The notes: generated from the letters alone by a model not told the origin. A stretch of 64,000 nt of DNA from Tubiluchus corallicola (GCA_030141605.1 JAQGDQ010000074.1:64001-128000), one strand, 5' to 3'; positions 50,301-63,410 are shown, counted from the stretch's first letter. Numbers and translations are program-made.

Positions 50301-52512
50301 AGAAACAAACCGAAAAAAAAGAGAAGGAAAAGAAAAGAAGATGAATGTTAACTTTTATCTCTCGTAATCACTGTATTTCCAAAATATAGACCAATATGAT
50401 TTCAAGTCGCAAAGAAACAACACTATTCAACCAGTTACAACAGCTCCCAAGGTGTCGTAAAGTTAGGCGCGCAGCTCAGACAAAATTTTGTTTAATGAAA
50501 CCTGTCCTAACTCGCTAAGTGCACACAAAGTTAGGCACGACTGAAGACTTCTATTTGAATTCTACTTAACTTTCCTAGTCGTGCGGAAGCTAGTTGCAAC
50601 TACGGTGCGACTAAGAAGATAAGATGTCTACATGATTTGGGTACAAATATTTCCGCATGCTTAAAGCCCACTTAAGACAAAGAAACTGTTGTAAATGCAG
50701 CACATAAATCCGGGCCTTGGTCATGACAAGTCTAAGTATAATACTGCAGCATCACATACTTTTGGATCAAAAGAACTTCTGTTTCTGGCAACATTTGAAA
50801 GCGTAATTGAGACTTCAGCGATATCGGTTGCTGAATGAACTTTTCCAGCATACTATAGAGCATGTAATGGTTGGACACATCACCGAACAGTGCTTGAGAT
50901 GAGATACCCGTCTCTTCAAGAATGCCACGCCGCTTCAGTACGTCGACGGCTTCTGTAACTTAAATCTCAATTATTAAGCATGGTATAAACAACAATGTAT
51001 TGATAAATAACATTGTACTAAAACGACACAATTATAGCCTTGCTGGTCATTTTACTTGAAGGGCAGTGCATATCAGCAAGCTTAAAAACATAAAGGTAAT
51101 TATAAAACCTAAGTAAGAGTACTTAAATTCAGCATATTCACATGTCTAATAACAGACAATACACGTGGAGTATGTAATTCAGCCATTTTGGTTCTGTCAC
51201 ATAGTAGCTGAGTCTGATTGATTCTTGAATTATACCAACAACATCAAGCATATGAAATTACGTACGAAGTTATGAACAATATAGACAATGCATGGTCAGT
51301 ACAAAATGTATTTAATCAGAAGCAAAACATAGTTGATTTAGATAATTCACCATACAAAAACATCTGTAGATTAAACCCATCTACTGGCATTGCTGAACGA
51401 GTAAATGAAACAAAGTTCTTAGGCATTATCTTAAATGAACACTTAGTATGGAAAGCACACGAAAATATGACTCGTTCAAAAATTGCAGAAAACACAGGGT
51501 TAATCAGGTGTGTTAAACACTGTCTAACAAAAGAGCATCTTGTTACACTTTACAAATGTTTAGAACTGCCATACGTAACCTACTGTAATGCATTTTGGAA
51601 ACTACCCTACATCGCTACTCAAACTTAGTATTCTGCAATGCAAGTTTATTTATAAGATAGTTAGCTAATTTGAATAAACGTGACTATGCTGGTCTCAATT
51701 TTTTCTTTTTAGTATTAAATGACCTATTAATTTTAGTACAACAACTTACATACATGTACAAAATTAAACACAAACGCCTTCCCACTTTCTTTTTAAACCC
51801 ATTATCTATTAATGTAAGACATTATGCAAAAAGATCTAATGAATTTCTTATTAAGTAGGCCTATTGCAGGACGACGTAGCAAGGCACTTCACTACTAATA
51901 ACAGTCCTAGATTTTGGAATGTTACTGAATATTTGAAAAACTATACATCTATAAATACTTTCAAAAGATTTTTCAAAACTGAAATTTGCTCTAATTACAT
52001 AGCTTAACTCAATTTGGTTATTTTGCTGCACCTGTTGGGATCTATCATATTGTTGGCTATGCCAGTCTTTACATTTAGTATCACTTCATACAGTTACATA
52101 TTTCTTTCTTTTTCTCTTCTTCAACTTTTTTGCTGCTCTATTATTCTTCCTGTTGCCTTTTTCTCAATTTACAATCATATGAGGTAACCTCAACTATTAT
52201 TTACTGCTTGATTATCCCATAGGCCAATTGCAGCTTGGCAGTTTGAGTACATAATAAAAATGCCTTACTAAAAGAATTGTCAACAGTCTTTTTTGACATG
52301 CTATGCTGTAAGGGCTTTTGTAGGTTTATTTAATAAAAACATATTAGGCTTGAGGCCTAACACACTGAAAAAACAACATCTAGGACAAAGAAGACACAGA
52401 ATGACACATGTCAAACTGACTTACCAGAAAATCCGTCTAACCACAAAGAATAGACATCTTTGTCAATAAATATATCGTTTCCTACGTAGACATCTATATC
52501 GTAGTCACCCAT
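41333..52512 (-). CDS. FIBP: Acidic FGF intracellular-binding protein, FIBP orthologue (10 coding exons, 359 aa)
   Basis: Orthologue of FIBP, a conserved intracellular protein named for binding internalised FGF1; its biochemical activity is still poorly defined. Exons in coding order: 52512-52425, 50952-50760, 49460-49334, 49110-49010, 48829-48696, 47544-47439, 45620-45551, 45287-45201, 43784-43693, 41414-41333. All introns are GT-AG and the phase closes exactly at 1080 bases (359 codons plus TGA). Recognised conserved stretches, in order: [21 protein letters not shown] at the N terminus, [18 protein letters not shown] and LKSCRRQ in exon 3, [20 protein letters not shown] in exon 4, [11 protein letters not shown] in exon 5, [12 protein letters not shown] in exon 6, FFVDLVEK in exon 8 and MWERYM near the C terminus. 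Length matches the vertebrate protein (about 357-364 aa). It appears intact; introns 1, 2, 5 and 6 are expanded by repeats. Confidence 0.93.
41690..41762. repeat. TA-rich inverted repeat in FIBP intron 9
   Basis: Several (TA)n runs form an imperfect palindrome; GTTATATATATATATATAAC and the reverse-related block ATTGTTATAAC follow one another. Likely a TA microsatellite or the core of a small inverted-repeat element. Confidence 0.6.
46464..47155. mobile_element. hAT-like non-autonomous element (tentative) in FIBP intron 6
   Basis: The left end TAGGGATGTACTGAAT is an imperfect inverted match to the right end, which reads TAAGGCTGCACCAAAT on the minus strand. Internal ATTCGG/CCGAAT words near both ends are typical of hAT-like MITEs. 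I could not find a matching 8-bp target duplication, so the boundaries are provisional. Confidence 0.4.
47577..48173. mobile_element. Tigger/pogo-like MITE (597 bp) in FIBP intron 5
   Basis: The ends are inverted (TAGTGTTCACTCGC on the left; AGTGTTCTCTCACTTATCGC read inward from the right) and flanked by TA on both sides (47575-47576 and 48174-48175), the Tc1/mariner target. Both arms carry words such as TTTCGCGGGTTTT and CGCGATAAGTG, typical of Tigger/pogo-type ends. There is no transposase ORF. It sits between FIBP exons 6 and 5. Confidence 0.75.
50027..50345 (+). repeat. Near-homopurine tract of about 320 bp in FIBP intron 2
   Basis: The plus strand is almost all G and A (GGAGAGG, GAAGAG, AAAGAAGG words) for about 320 bases; the coding strand of FIBP is therefore a polypyrimidine run here. 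Two overlapping minus-strand ORFs over it are Ser/Phe/Leu-rich artefacts of this composition. Short flanking blocks at about 49600-49800 and 50440-50710, rich in CTTAAGT/ACTTAAG and GTCGCAC-like words, may be arms of a transposon holding the tract. Confidence 0.8.
51218..52007 (+). mobile_element. Decayed LINE, reverse-transcriptase C-terminal half, antisense in FIBP intron 1
   Basis: A plus-strand frame carries [20 protein letters not shown], then SKIAENTG-like and [20 protein letters not shown] segments, all conserved in the reverse transcriptase thumb region of CR1/Jockey/L2-like LINEs. After a stop at 51628 other frames continue with [14 protein letters not shown] and [20 protein letters not shown], ending at TAA 52005-52007. 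Stops and frameshifts show it is dead. Orientation is opposite to FIBP. Confidence 0.8.
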
Positions 52513-55500
52513 TAAACTTGTCTTCTATTTGAAAATAACACTTAACAGCAGTGAGTCTTGAGTAACTTAGGTACCACACTGTCATAACACGCTACTTAAT
52601 ACACTTTCAAGCAGACGGTGTAAACACCTGCATCGTAATTGTACTTTCACCGATTTAGTTATGTTTTGAAATGGCATTAGTGATAGCAAATAACTATCTT
52701 AATAGTATTAATAATACATTAAATAAGAAAAATGAATATTCTGACATGCAAGCTTCCCGGCTGTTGTAGATACGGCAAATGCCGTCCTGCCATCTGGAGG
52801 AGGAATTTTGAACAATTCACTGCAAATTTATTGCACGAATCACTAATTCGCTATGTACATTAATTTTGCTAATTTATCTACAATTATTTATATAAGTAAA
52901 ACAACTATATTTCACACATATATTATTAACATTTATATTTTAATTCTAGTTCTAAAGGGACGTCACCAGCAAAGCACGATATTACGCTGTTCAGTATTAT
53001 GACATTAGGTTCCTGTAAACTTATAGGCTTATAATGTAGTGCAAATTCCGGTATGTTGTTTCAACAATATCGTGCTGCTATACAACCATATAACATAAAT
53101 GTTGCATTTGTGATATTTGCTGAATGCCAGGTTTAGGAGCAGATGCTTGTTAGCTACTGTGTCAAATTCCCAACTGATTTTTGTTATAAATGTTAAAATT
53201 TTATTATTTTTTACTGATTTCCATCTGTCATGGACAGTTGAGTTAAAAACGTAATAAAATTTAGTTCGCCTTTCTATCATTAATGTGTTACTGCTATCTT
53301 TGTAAACTTTTTTTCAATTTTCATTTTTTCAGAGAGCTTTCTTCCTTTTTAGATCGTGTAAACTCATGTTTTTTGGCATTAAAATGAATATATTCATCAT
53401 GGTTGCAGGAGTACAATGGTATCAATTAAGTAATAGATCACAGAATATAGTCTATAAAGTTATCAGGAATCATGTCTAAAATTATTACTATAATAGTGAC
53501 AGTCACCATCGCATTCTTTGCAAACTTATGTAGAAAATTAAACAACTAAGTACAGGAATTATATCGTGGTTAATAATTATTTTTTTTAGAATAATGGTCT
53601 GTAATTATATTTAGTTTGATCCTGGTCAGTCTAATTCATTTTTATCATGGTACTCTGTCCCCTAAGGTCATTAAAACTCGAAAGCAGTCAAAGTGAACGG
53701 AATCAAGAAAGGTACTCGATTCAATCCATCCTAAGCCATTGCAGTTCTTTCAATCCGATTCAAAAAGGTTAATCTTATTCAAAAAATTAAGTTAGCAATT
53801 CAGCAATGAAAGGTTGATATGCCGCAACGTTACTGGATGAATAAATTTTATGCGTCAGCCATATATTTTATATTCTTTTTTTATACTATGATTATGATTT
53901 TTGCCACCACAGGCATGTCCACCTTGCTAGTTTAAATTATCATATTATTGTGTCCAGACTTTAGACATTAGAAGTTCTTGGACATTGATTTTTAGTTTTA
54001 ATATTTTAATTGTAAGTTGCCTCAATTTTCTAGTTTTAAAATTTAAATCACAAGTTGCACGAACTTTCTGGTTTTGTAAAAAGTCAACTTCTTAAAATCA
54101 TTAATCTGCATCTTTTCTGACGACTTGGTCAATTAATAAGCACATTTTGAAGTGATACGATATTTTTTCCTTTTTTCCAAATTTTTAATACTATTAATGT
54201 ATATTTGGCGTATTTTTATACACATTATTGTATTATATTTTCGCATATACGAACTACAGTTTACTTCGTCGCTCCTAGATGGCGCCAAAACCTTATCACG
54301 TAATAACGTATAGAGGATCAGGATGCAGATAACTAATATTTTGTAATTGCTGGTTAAAGACTTATCCACGTTAAATGAAGAATTAATAGTAATAAATGTA
54401 GATCATATCACGCTCAATCAAGTCACTCAACCGAAGCTATATGTCCATCACACTCAATCTGGACGCTTTAACATTATTTAATAACGGTTAAATTTGTTGT
54501 AACCTATTTAAGATAATTAAGATAAAGGATAAAGCAAACTGATTTAGATAATTGAAAATAATCGTCTTGAGATAACTTAGCATTATTTGCTTTCATAACA
54601 CTACCAAAATATATTAAGCAGCACTTAATAGGCCAGCAAAATATGACATCAAGTGTTAATAATCTACAATAATCATTGCATGAGATATAAATTATTTTAA
54701 ACTATGGTAAGTCATTATGTAATCCTTGCTATGTTTCAGTTTAATGGGTTTTTTGTTCTTACAGGAGGAGGTTCACATTTCATAAACTAACATTATTGTT
54801 GATTTTTGACTCAAAATTAGGCCTATTTGCAAATAATTTTAAAATACTTTTTTAGAGTAGTTGTAATAGTTATGGTTATGCTGAAGCACTGATTAGGTAC
54901 GATTCTACTGTGCGATGTTTAACTTTTAATCCATTCCGGGCACTTTAATGTGAAATAAAATAAATAAACAAAAAGATAAATAAATATTCCATAGACAAAA
55001 GCAGCCTGGTTGCGTAATGCAATCTGGGGAGATCATGTGTTTGAGTATTCTATCAGCAGGAACATAAATCCATGACCCTGACAACAACTGAAAATGTTTA
55101 CCCATTGCTAACAAAACAGGAAAAGTTAAAATGCATTTACGTGCCACTTGTAAGCCTGAGATTAATGTAAGGCACCTAAACGTTTAAAGAAGTTAATTAA
55201 ATTCCCACTTGGTGCTTAGGTATAAAAAGCATTTGCTAAAAAGTTTGTTTCATCTATTACTAGGCAAATCTCGTAATTTTAGGTGATTAAAACCAATACT
55301 TATTCGTAAAATCAAACTGCGCACGCGTTGAATAAGCATAAACAACTAAGGCAGCACTGCAAATGAGTTTGTTTATTTTGTGTGGTACCATCAGCTTGCT
55401 CTCAACAGGAGGGAATGTTTTCCACGCTCGCAACGAGTTAACTCTCATGTTTTCAGTAAGCAAAACAACACTGAGCACAGTTTGAATAAATACAGAACAT

Positions 55501-57420
55501 TAACGAGAGCACTGTAAAGTAACCTACTTAGAGGACAAGAAAAAGGGTACCTGAAGTATGTTTCAGAAAAATCGCCTTAAAAATTTATAATACTTTATAG
55601 CATTTTTATGCATATATGTACTCGCATTGAAAGGAATTTTTGTTTGTCTTCATTTCAAATCTCCCGCAATACTGTTCCGACGTCGCCATTACATGATGTC
55701 ACTTCGCAAACGTAAATCAGAGGGAAAATAGCAATGTTAAATTGTGTCCCAAAAATCCATAATACTTAGCTTTTTGCTTACCTGCTGGAAAGACTTATGT
55801 AACTAGAAAAGAAAATTTTTAATTATTTAAAATGTTCTCACCAATTAATAAAATGTCACTGACTCACCCTCCAGGGTACACCACTCACTAACAAAACGTA
55901 TTTTTAATCTTATTTACAGGATACAGTAATTTAAAATTTTACTCAGTTAGTGACGAATGCTCTGATTATTTTTCAAAGTTTACCCAAAGTTACCTAAACT
56001 TGTTTCAAATGACCTGTCGTCAAAATGGCTGCGTCTAACGGTCATCGCGGGAGTTTAAATTTACATGTTTTATACACACTCGACTGCTGATTGAAGTCCT
56101 GTATGTAAAAAGGCAGCATGTAAGTGACGTAAAGCCTCAAGATGAATTTTTAAGCTTTATGTTTATGAAGGGGTTTCTTGTGCTTTAACATGCCTTTAAA
56201 ACTGAGAAGGAAAAATGGCAATGCTTACTACAATTAGTAATCTGTAACGCTTTCTGTAAGATTAAAAAAGTATGTAATGCAAAGCGTAATGAGTTTTTTA
56301 CTGTAAAAACATGAAAAGAGAATTAAGTGTTGAAAAGCAAACCTGGGATGCGCACACATAGCCTCTATAGGGTTACTTTTGCTTATCACATAGTGTGCAT
56401 ATGCTATTTGCACAAAGCAATTCTACCATCAGTTAACAGAAGGAACTTCTGTAATGAAAGCCCGTTTATAGAGGTCAATAGAAAATTTCCTAAATTTTAT
56501 AAGATAAAATTGAATATTGCAAACTAGTTGTACGTTTTAGACCATGTTTTGTTGGTAACTTCGTAACATAGAACAACACTGCAAAGTTTTTTAACTATAC
56601 TATGTAGTCAAACAGATGTCACATTAATATAATAAAAATAATTATGGTGTTATTCTTTCGTTTTTCTTTTCTTTTTCCATTCTCCTCTTCCTTGCATTAT
56701 TATCCGCCCATAATTATATTTCTTGTTAATTCAATTAACCGTTTTTGTTCTTGTCTTCCTTCTTCTTGACTTTTGCCTATTCGTTTGTTTGTTCCTTCGT
56801 TCCTTATCATTTGCTAATTAATCGTTTTCATTGATTTACTGGTTTATCCACTCATTTATTCATTCCTGTCTTCAAGGCTCGTACTGTACACATATAGTAA
56901 GAGCAGTATCAGTAAGACAGCGTGAGAGCAACTATAAAAAGACCATTCTCTGAGTCTAAATGCTGGTACAGTTCCATTTCTAGAGAATACCGGTAATTCT
57001 ACGGTTGTCTTCGTGGGGACGTGGTAAGAGCAACTACAAAGTCTTCATTCTCCGAGTCTAAACGCTGACACGGCTCTATTTATAGATGCACGCTTGATAC
57101 AGAAGCGCATTATCATTTTTTCTTGATCCAAGCTGGTCTGTCTATCTTTGTGTTTGGATTAAGTTGATGTGTATTGCCCAATACGTATTATTGCACTGAG
57201 CATGCGCAGGACGGGCAGTTGCGATGAATGAATCAGCTGCTCTAGTAGCTGCTACGGTATTAGTTGTCACAGAAGCGAAGTATCGCGGTAGCGGTTTTCT
57301 CTTTCTCGTAGAGGCTCACGGCAACTGTAATACAGTAATCTCAATTATTGCTCATATGATTGTTGCGTCAAAGTCGGTGCATAACGCCGGAAATAATTAG
57401 ACTTAGCTATTATTTGTAAA
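52513..57420. other. Intergenic, about 4.9 kb upstream of FIBP
   Basis: No exon with recognisable motifs on either strand. ORFs of 60-83 codons (for example 53029-53280 and 54926-55147, minus strand) lack splice logic and family resemblance. The FIBP promoter should lie at the left end; no clear core element is seen. Confidence 0.4.
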
Positions 57421-57422
57421 GC

Positions 57423-57528
57423 ATGCAAGTAGTGAATTTCAGCTACAGGATGGATTCGTGGATTAAGACAACTTCAAACTTGATTTTAACATTGAGTTGC
57501 ATTGCATACATCGCTGACGCCAGAAAAG
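57423..57528 (+). CDS. Candidate first coding exon with signal peptide, secreted or membrane protein (partial)
   Basis: ATG 57423 (or the in-frame ATG at 57450) follows an in-frame TAA at 57417-57419. From 57450 it encodes Met-Asp-Ser-Trp-Ile-Lys followed by a hydrophobic core (NLILTLSCIAYIADA) and a plausible cleavage after ADA. The exon ends after ARKG's first base at a GTGAG donor, leaving phase 1, common for signal-peptide exons. The second ATG gives the more typical signal-peptide length. No downstream exon could be identified in the remaining 6.4 kb, so the gene would extend beyond the window or this is a chance arrangement. Product unknown. Confidence 0.4.
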
Positions 57529-60500
57529 GTGAGAAAATTTTTCGCTTTTAATATTCTTGAAAAGCAGTTGCGCATTTTTCTGTTTTTGTTATAATTATTT
57601 CTTTTGTTGCATATGAAATTAGAATTTTACAAAATATGATAATGAGTACGTACGTCGTTTGTATTTAATAACCTAGACACAAGAATTACGCTTCAATCAA
57701 AAATAGTTAAAAGTGGATAGAAAAAAAGAGAAACTGTTGAATACTGAAATAAGACGTACTGGTATGCCAATTATATTTTTCAACCACAGAATATATTACG
57801 TCAGGTAAGTCAGTTCTACTCAGATAAATCAGTTTTGCTAAGATCTACTTGTTAGTAATATGAATAAATAATTTACTGATTGCGAGATTTGTGAGCACGC
57901 TGGCATGCATGTGATTCAAAAAGTGCTTAGTTCTTTGATTAAGCTTTTAGCTTGCCATTGTGACTGTACAGCTGCCCAATTTAAGGTGATGGGTTAAGTT
58001 TTGTGACTCATTTCCCGTTCTAACACAATAAATTAAAGATGATTTAGTTGAGTTTGAATAATGAGGATATAACCATAGTTAATGCCCGAAAAGTACGGAC
58101 TGAAATACGTTCCATAATCATTTGCAGGCATTTTTTTTATATATGAACAAGAATGTAATAAAATGAAGATTTTTTTCACCTTGTCTAAGCAATATTGACT
58201 GAGGTCAATGATAAACGTGTCCTTATTGTTTTAACTCAACCAAATCGTCATTAATTCATCGCGTAAGAACTGAAAATGGTCACAGAAACTTAAAGAAAAA
58301 GTATTTAAAGGAAACATACTATTTTTTCCAAAAATGACTTGCGTGATTATTTATTCCCACAGAAACGTAATTTCGGGTTTACGCGGCTGGTTCTCCGCTG
58401 TTACTTGAATTTCACCATTCGCTAGTAGATAGGTACTGACGCATCTTGGAAGTACGTTACACGGAAGACAGATGCTGTGCCCCTCAGTTCAAAGGTGTCA
58501 CAGTGAAATTTGGCACGTAGTGCACACGTTCGAGAGCTCCTACGTTCATACGTGAGGCCGTGAGAACACCAGTAAACTTGCCACTTGAGAATTTTAAACT
58601 TAAAATTTGCCGGATTTTACCATATTGCATCTGAATGTTGTACACAATATACAGTCAGTAGCACTGTTCTTCAATTTTTGCTTTCGCAATAACGTGCAAC
58701 ACGCTTATGTTTGTGTTGTTGAATATTATGTTCAGTTGTGATGTCATCACTAGTTGGGCTTGCCCGCCTTTTAATTATGTTTTTAACCCATCATTTATTT
58801 ATCAGAAACGCTTCTAGGTGCTAAAATGTGTACCTTACCGTGCTTCAAAATGGGGTAAGATATGAAAAATCATCCTGTTTTCCTTAACTCATCAACCATG
58901 TTCCCCTACCACAAACTAGCGATCCTTCGTGACTCCCATTTCCACCCAGTCACACTTGCACTGAGTCAATTTCACAACTTTTTGTATGGTTAACAAGAAC
59001 ATTTCGTAAATTTTCATCTTTCTTAAAAGGACTTCTCTTTGATTATCAGACAGAAAGCATAATAAGTTGCGCGATTACAGTCTCACGCGTGTAACATTTC
59101 CTACATGTGGTTATAAGCACTCAGTTTGAGTCATAGTTAGATGAATAAAAATGTTTGCATTTACGTAATATTAAATGTTACATTTTAGGTAAATTCTATT
59201 TATACTTAATAATAATAACAGTGATAATGATGATGATGATGAAAATGATGATATTTTTATTAATATTAATACATTTTCATTGACGACATATAAAAGAAAA
59301 AATGTCACTCGCTCTGAGTCGCTCATCAGATTCACTGTAGAGTGTGAGTTCCTTTTCTACTGTTTTCTTTTGTGTTGTGTGGCCTTTAGAGAGCAGCTTT
59401 GCATGTTTCTTTTATCTACCAACGTATGGCTGGCAACAGCATTTTAGAAAATCTGGCAGGAGTTAAAGTTCAACCGTTGTGGGAACTTTGAGTATCTCAT
59501 ATCCTTTGGACATGTTGTTTGCATGTGTTGAACACAGTAACGTAAATATGGCCTACATTTGTCCCATGCTTTGTTTCAGTAAAAAGATTTTTGCAGTCTC
59601 GTTTTCTTCTTAAAAAATCACCAAAATAATAATTATTATGTTCGCGTGGATATGAAGTAACGATTCTAATTGATCATTAAAGACATTTGTATAATTTATC
59701 GTGTTAGTTATTAACCCCAGCACCTCCAAGCACCAGCAAGCTTCCTAACCGTTTTTTTGTGAATACATGTCATGGCAATTTGACATTGTTACTTATAGTA
59801 ATCCCAGTTGCATGTATTAGCTATTGTGCGAAAAAGCCGCACTCTTGCAAACAAACAGACTACAAGCCATTCACTAGAATTTTTGAAAATTTCTATTTGA
59901 AAATGCAAATAACCCGAAGGGTATGAGAATGGTTGTTCGAGGAAGCAAATTATAAATTGATTGAGCAAATAAAACGGCGGCATCTAAGCGCAAAATTGTG
60001 AAATTATAACTTACAAGACACTCAAGTGGACACGGAGCGTCCGTTAAATGATGCAAGACTTGCAATCTTGCATTAAAAAGGCAAGAAACCGCGTCGCGCT
60101 ACAATCGTATGCAAGTCACATGTGGTTAAAATTTCTCGTCTTGTAATTTATAGCTTAATGAACGAAGCCTGTTGACGCCTTCCGGTAAATAAACCAAAAA
60201 TACATGTAGCAAGTCATTTATAATGGCATTTTCATATAAATGCTAACATGGAATGCAGGCGTCGTGCATGCAAAGCGATTAATATAACCGAAGAAGGGAA
60301 CAAAACTATTAAACGTTTACGAAAAAAATTGTAATTGAAAAACATCAATACTTTTTGTCGATACTGGAAATACCTTTTTCACACTAAAGATACCACAGTG
60401 AGCCAGACAAGCAATGAGTCAAATTGTCGACTCACCCCGCTAATAGCATAAAGAGAGCCTCTAAAGGATATAAAAGCCATTGATAATGGCATTATCGTGT

Positions 60501-61500
60501 CTTTTTTATTTGTTTTATGTTTATGTAACCGTAGGCTGTTGCCTAAATGGCAGCGGATGCAAATGAAATCGTTATTATACAAGATTTTATTCAGGAGACG
60601 GTTGATAGAATTCTATATAGATTTGCATAGGTTAGCCCATGAGTGAAGCTCTCTTGAGGGCAGCGTTAAGACCTGTAGATCAAATGTAAGTATATGATGT
60701 AGAATCCTCACACAAAAGCCACGCTGTGCTTTTTTAACAGGCACTCCATTTCGTTGACACTTTTTCTTTAATCTTAACTTAACTTAATATACGATCAGCA
60801 TGCATGTTAAGTGCCATAGGAATCTTTAATATATTGCGGTTCTATACACAGCAATATTTAAATACGAATTCGTAATTCGCACAAATTGAAATTGTCGTTT
60901 GCGGATATTTCTATACCAAATTGACATTTTGGTGATCTTTGACAATTTGGTCATATCGCTGGTTTGTTGTAGACACGAATTTCAATTTTTTACGGAATCA
61001 ATGGCCAAAGAGGTTCACTTTTCTATCTTAGTTCAATAATTAGGACTAATTACAGACGCACGTATGGTAATTCGTCCATATCAGGGAAAAAAGATGCGCC
61101 AAAATTAAAAAAACATTGTGTAACAACAATAACAAAAATTTTTGCTGCTTCAGAGATTTTCTTCACACCGCAACTAAAAAGCTGGAATCAAGATCTAACG
61201 CCTATTATACTATTTTTAGCCTTGTCTTTTGCCACAACTGTAGCCTGTTAGCAATTAATGTTAATGACAGCATAAAGATGAATAAAAGCGGCAGACATGG
61301 TCGCGTCCCGGCTTTAAAGATAGACTGATTTTACGATTTTATGCAACATAAAACTAGTTGTAAGCTTGTCAGTAGTCCACGAAGAAATTAGTTAATGAGT
61401 CAAGTCTGATGAATCATTCTCATGAGGAAAAGCTTGTGGAGTTGTACTACCGACAGACTCAGCAGAAAACTGCGATACACGATACGTAAATGCTGTAATG
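57529..61500. other. No recognisable exon (intron of the candidate gene, or intergenic)
   Basis: AT-rich DNA with only short unsupported ORFs and a small (GAT)n run near 59227-59252. No transposon ends or family motifs were recognised. Confidence 0.4.
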
Positions 61501-61502
61501 AC

Positions 61503-61536
61503 ATAATAATAATGATGAAGATGATGAGATCAATAT

Positions 61537-61579
<43 letters not shown>

Positions 61580-61657
61580 CGATGATGATGATGATTATGA
61601 TGATGATGATGATGATAATAATAATGATAAAGATAACGATGATGATGATGATGATAA
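61503..61657 (+). repeat. (GAT)n/(AAT)n trinucleotide microsatellite
   Basis: About 150 bases of GAT repeats with GAC, TAT and AAT interruptions. It creates spurious poly-Asp, poly-Met and poly-His reading frames on the two strands. Confidence 0.9.
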
Positions 61658-63064
61658 AAAGGAATCAAACTGATCTGCTTTTTGCTATTTTCGCCCGTTT
61701 AAAGTTACTGTTTCTCGCTATTCCACAGTACACGAGTTACGAATCTTTTTGGAAATATATGTATTTCGAATGATGTAATCTAGCAATGATGACGAATTTG
61801 TCGGTTAAAATTTGGCTTCTTCAACTAGGACCATAAAGTGATTTCAAAGGAATCATCTCCACTAGCTAAATTATACACATTACAATCAAGAGAAATTGCA
61901 GCAAGCAATACGATGTCACCAAATTAGGATCATTACTATGTAGCTCATTTGTCCAGAAAGTCCAAAATATCACTTTAGATTGCCAGTGGAAGTTTTGATG
62001 GAACGATAAATATTTTTTCCAAGAACAGCGTGGTATACGTTGCAGCGGTCAATATAGAAAAGAAAATAATGGTAACTTTAGCAACATTAATTTGCAGTGG
62101 TCGTTATTGAAACGAAAATCATGGAAACTTTAGCTACATTGATGTGACGTCTGCAGACATTGGTTTCAGTTTTAGCGGAATTAGAGACGAGCAACAACAT
62201 CATTTTTGTTCCCATTCTGGCACTTTTACGGCTTTGCGCCGCATATGGATGTGTATAAATTTGCGGCTTTGAAGTAACCTGTCCTGTAAATTTCAGCCCG
62301 TGAAGTATCCCTAAACAATATCATGAACTACGCTCCGTAAAGAAAATAAGCAAAAAGCAATGCGATGCAGTTATCCTAGGCTCTTTTAGCTAATGTTTTC
62401 GCTGTTTTGGTAAACATGCCATGGTCGATATATGGAGAGGTGTACATCGATATGGATCACTTAGTGTCGCTGACACAGAGCTGTAGAACTAGCAAAGGGA
62501 AGCTAAACAGATAAATTAAGCGGAGAAGAGCAATATAATTCTCACCACGTGAAACCTCGCGCGTCTGTCATCCATCTCGCGGTTGTGGTCCGAATTCTTT
62601 TACCGAATTATTTTGGTCTCATTTTGCGCCTGGTGTAGAAGCATTTCAGGCCATTTTACAGCGAATTCAATAGAAGATGGAAGGAATTGGAAACATGCGT
62701 TTGATGGCGAGCAGCGATAAATGATACTTCGTTTCTGCCTGCTTCTTTTAAACAGAATCCACGTATAGGATTGGCTTCCTTTGTGTGGGCGATTTTGTTA
62801 TTATTTTTACAAGAATGTGCACATTATCCGGTTGCTCAATAATTAACCTGAATGCTTCTGTCATTCTGTCGATTATGTCTTGTCTTTGTTGTATGACATT
62901 TTAAATTTGGAAGTAAACGCGGTTATATCATGCTCAAGTGTATAAAGTTTCATCTCGTGCACGGTAAAAATGGCCTAGGAAAAATGGCGCAGAAAAAAGG
63001 GCACAAACGGAAAAATTGGAAAAAGTGGCACACTTATAAAATATGAGTTTAGGGTTATTGTTAC

Positions 63065-63410
63065 TGTGGGCATTATTATTTTAGTTATTGTTATCAATGC
63101 CAAGGAAGTTATGCTTCTTAGCTGCTTGTTGTGTTATATTTAGCAGTATAAGCCTATTACGTAAAAACCACTTGAAAACAAATTCCATGAAACTTTGTGG
63201 AGAATGTGGGCAGGGGATAAGAATGATGCATTTAACGCAGATTCCTGGACAGGGCTGTGTCAGGACAGGGGGAGGGCTGTGAAAACACTCAAATGGACAT
63301 TTTTATTTTGCCCGTTTTTCACAAAACTTGATCGAAGACCACGTGCAAAAAACATTAGTGAAGCACTTCTTGGAGGTGTCAGGGTGTAGAGTGTAATAGT
63401 TTTTGAAAGA
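63065..63410 (+). repeat. Dispersed repeat, SINE-like family (copy B)
   Basis: Plus-strand counterpart of the block at 2800-3120: GCCAAGGAAGTTATG, then a CCATGAAACTTTGTGGA segment, then CACAAAACTTGATCGAAGAC with ACAAAAAACAT, in the same order and spacing. Divergence is high, so insertion is old. Confidence 0.5.

Noticed and set aside
49970-50308. 112- and 86-codon minus-strand ORFs rich in Phe, Ser and Leu
   Set aside because: They read the pyrimidine strand of the homopurine tract in FIBP intron 2. Composition explains the lack of stops.
61422-61773. Poly-Asp, poly-Met and poly-His ORFs on both strands
   Set aside because: Direct product of the (GAT)n repeat. No splice or family support.
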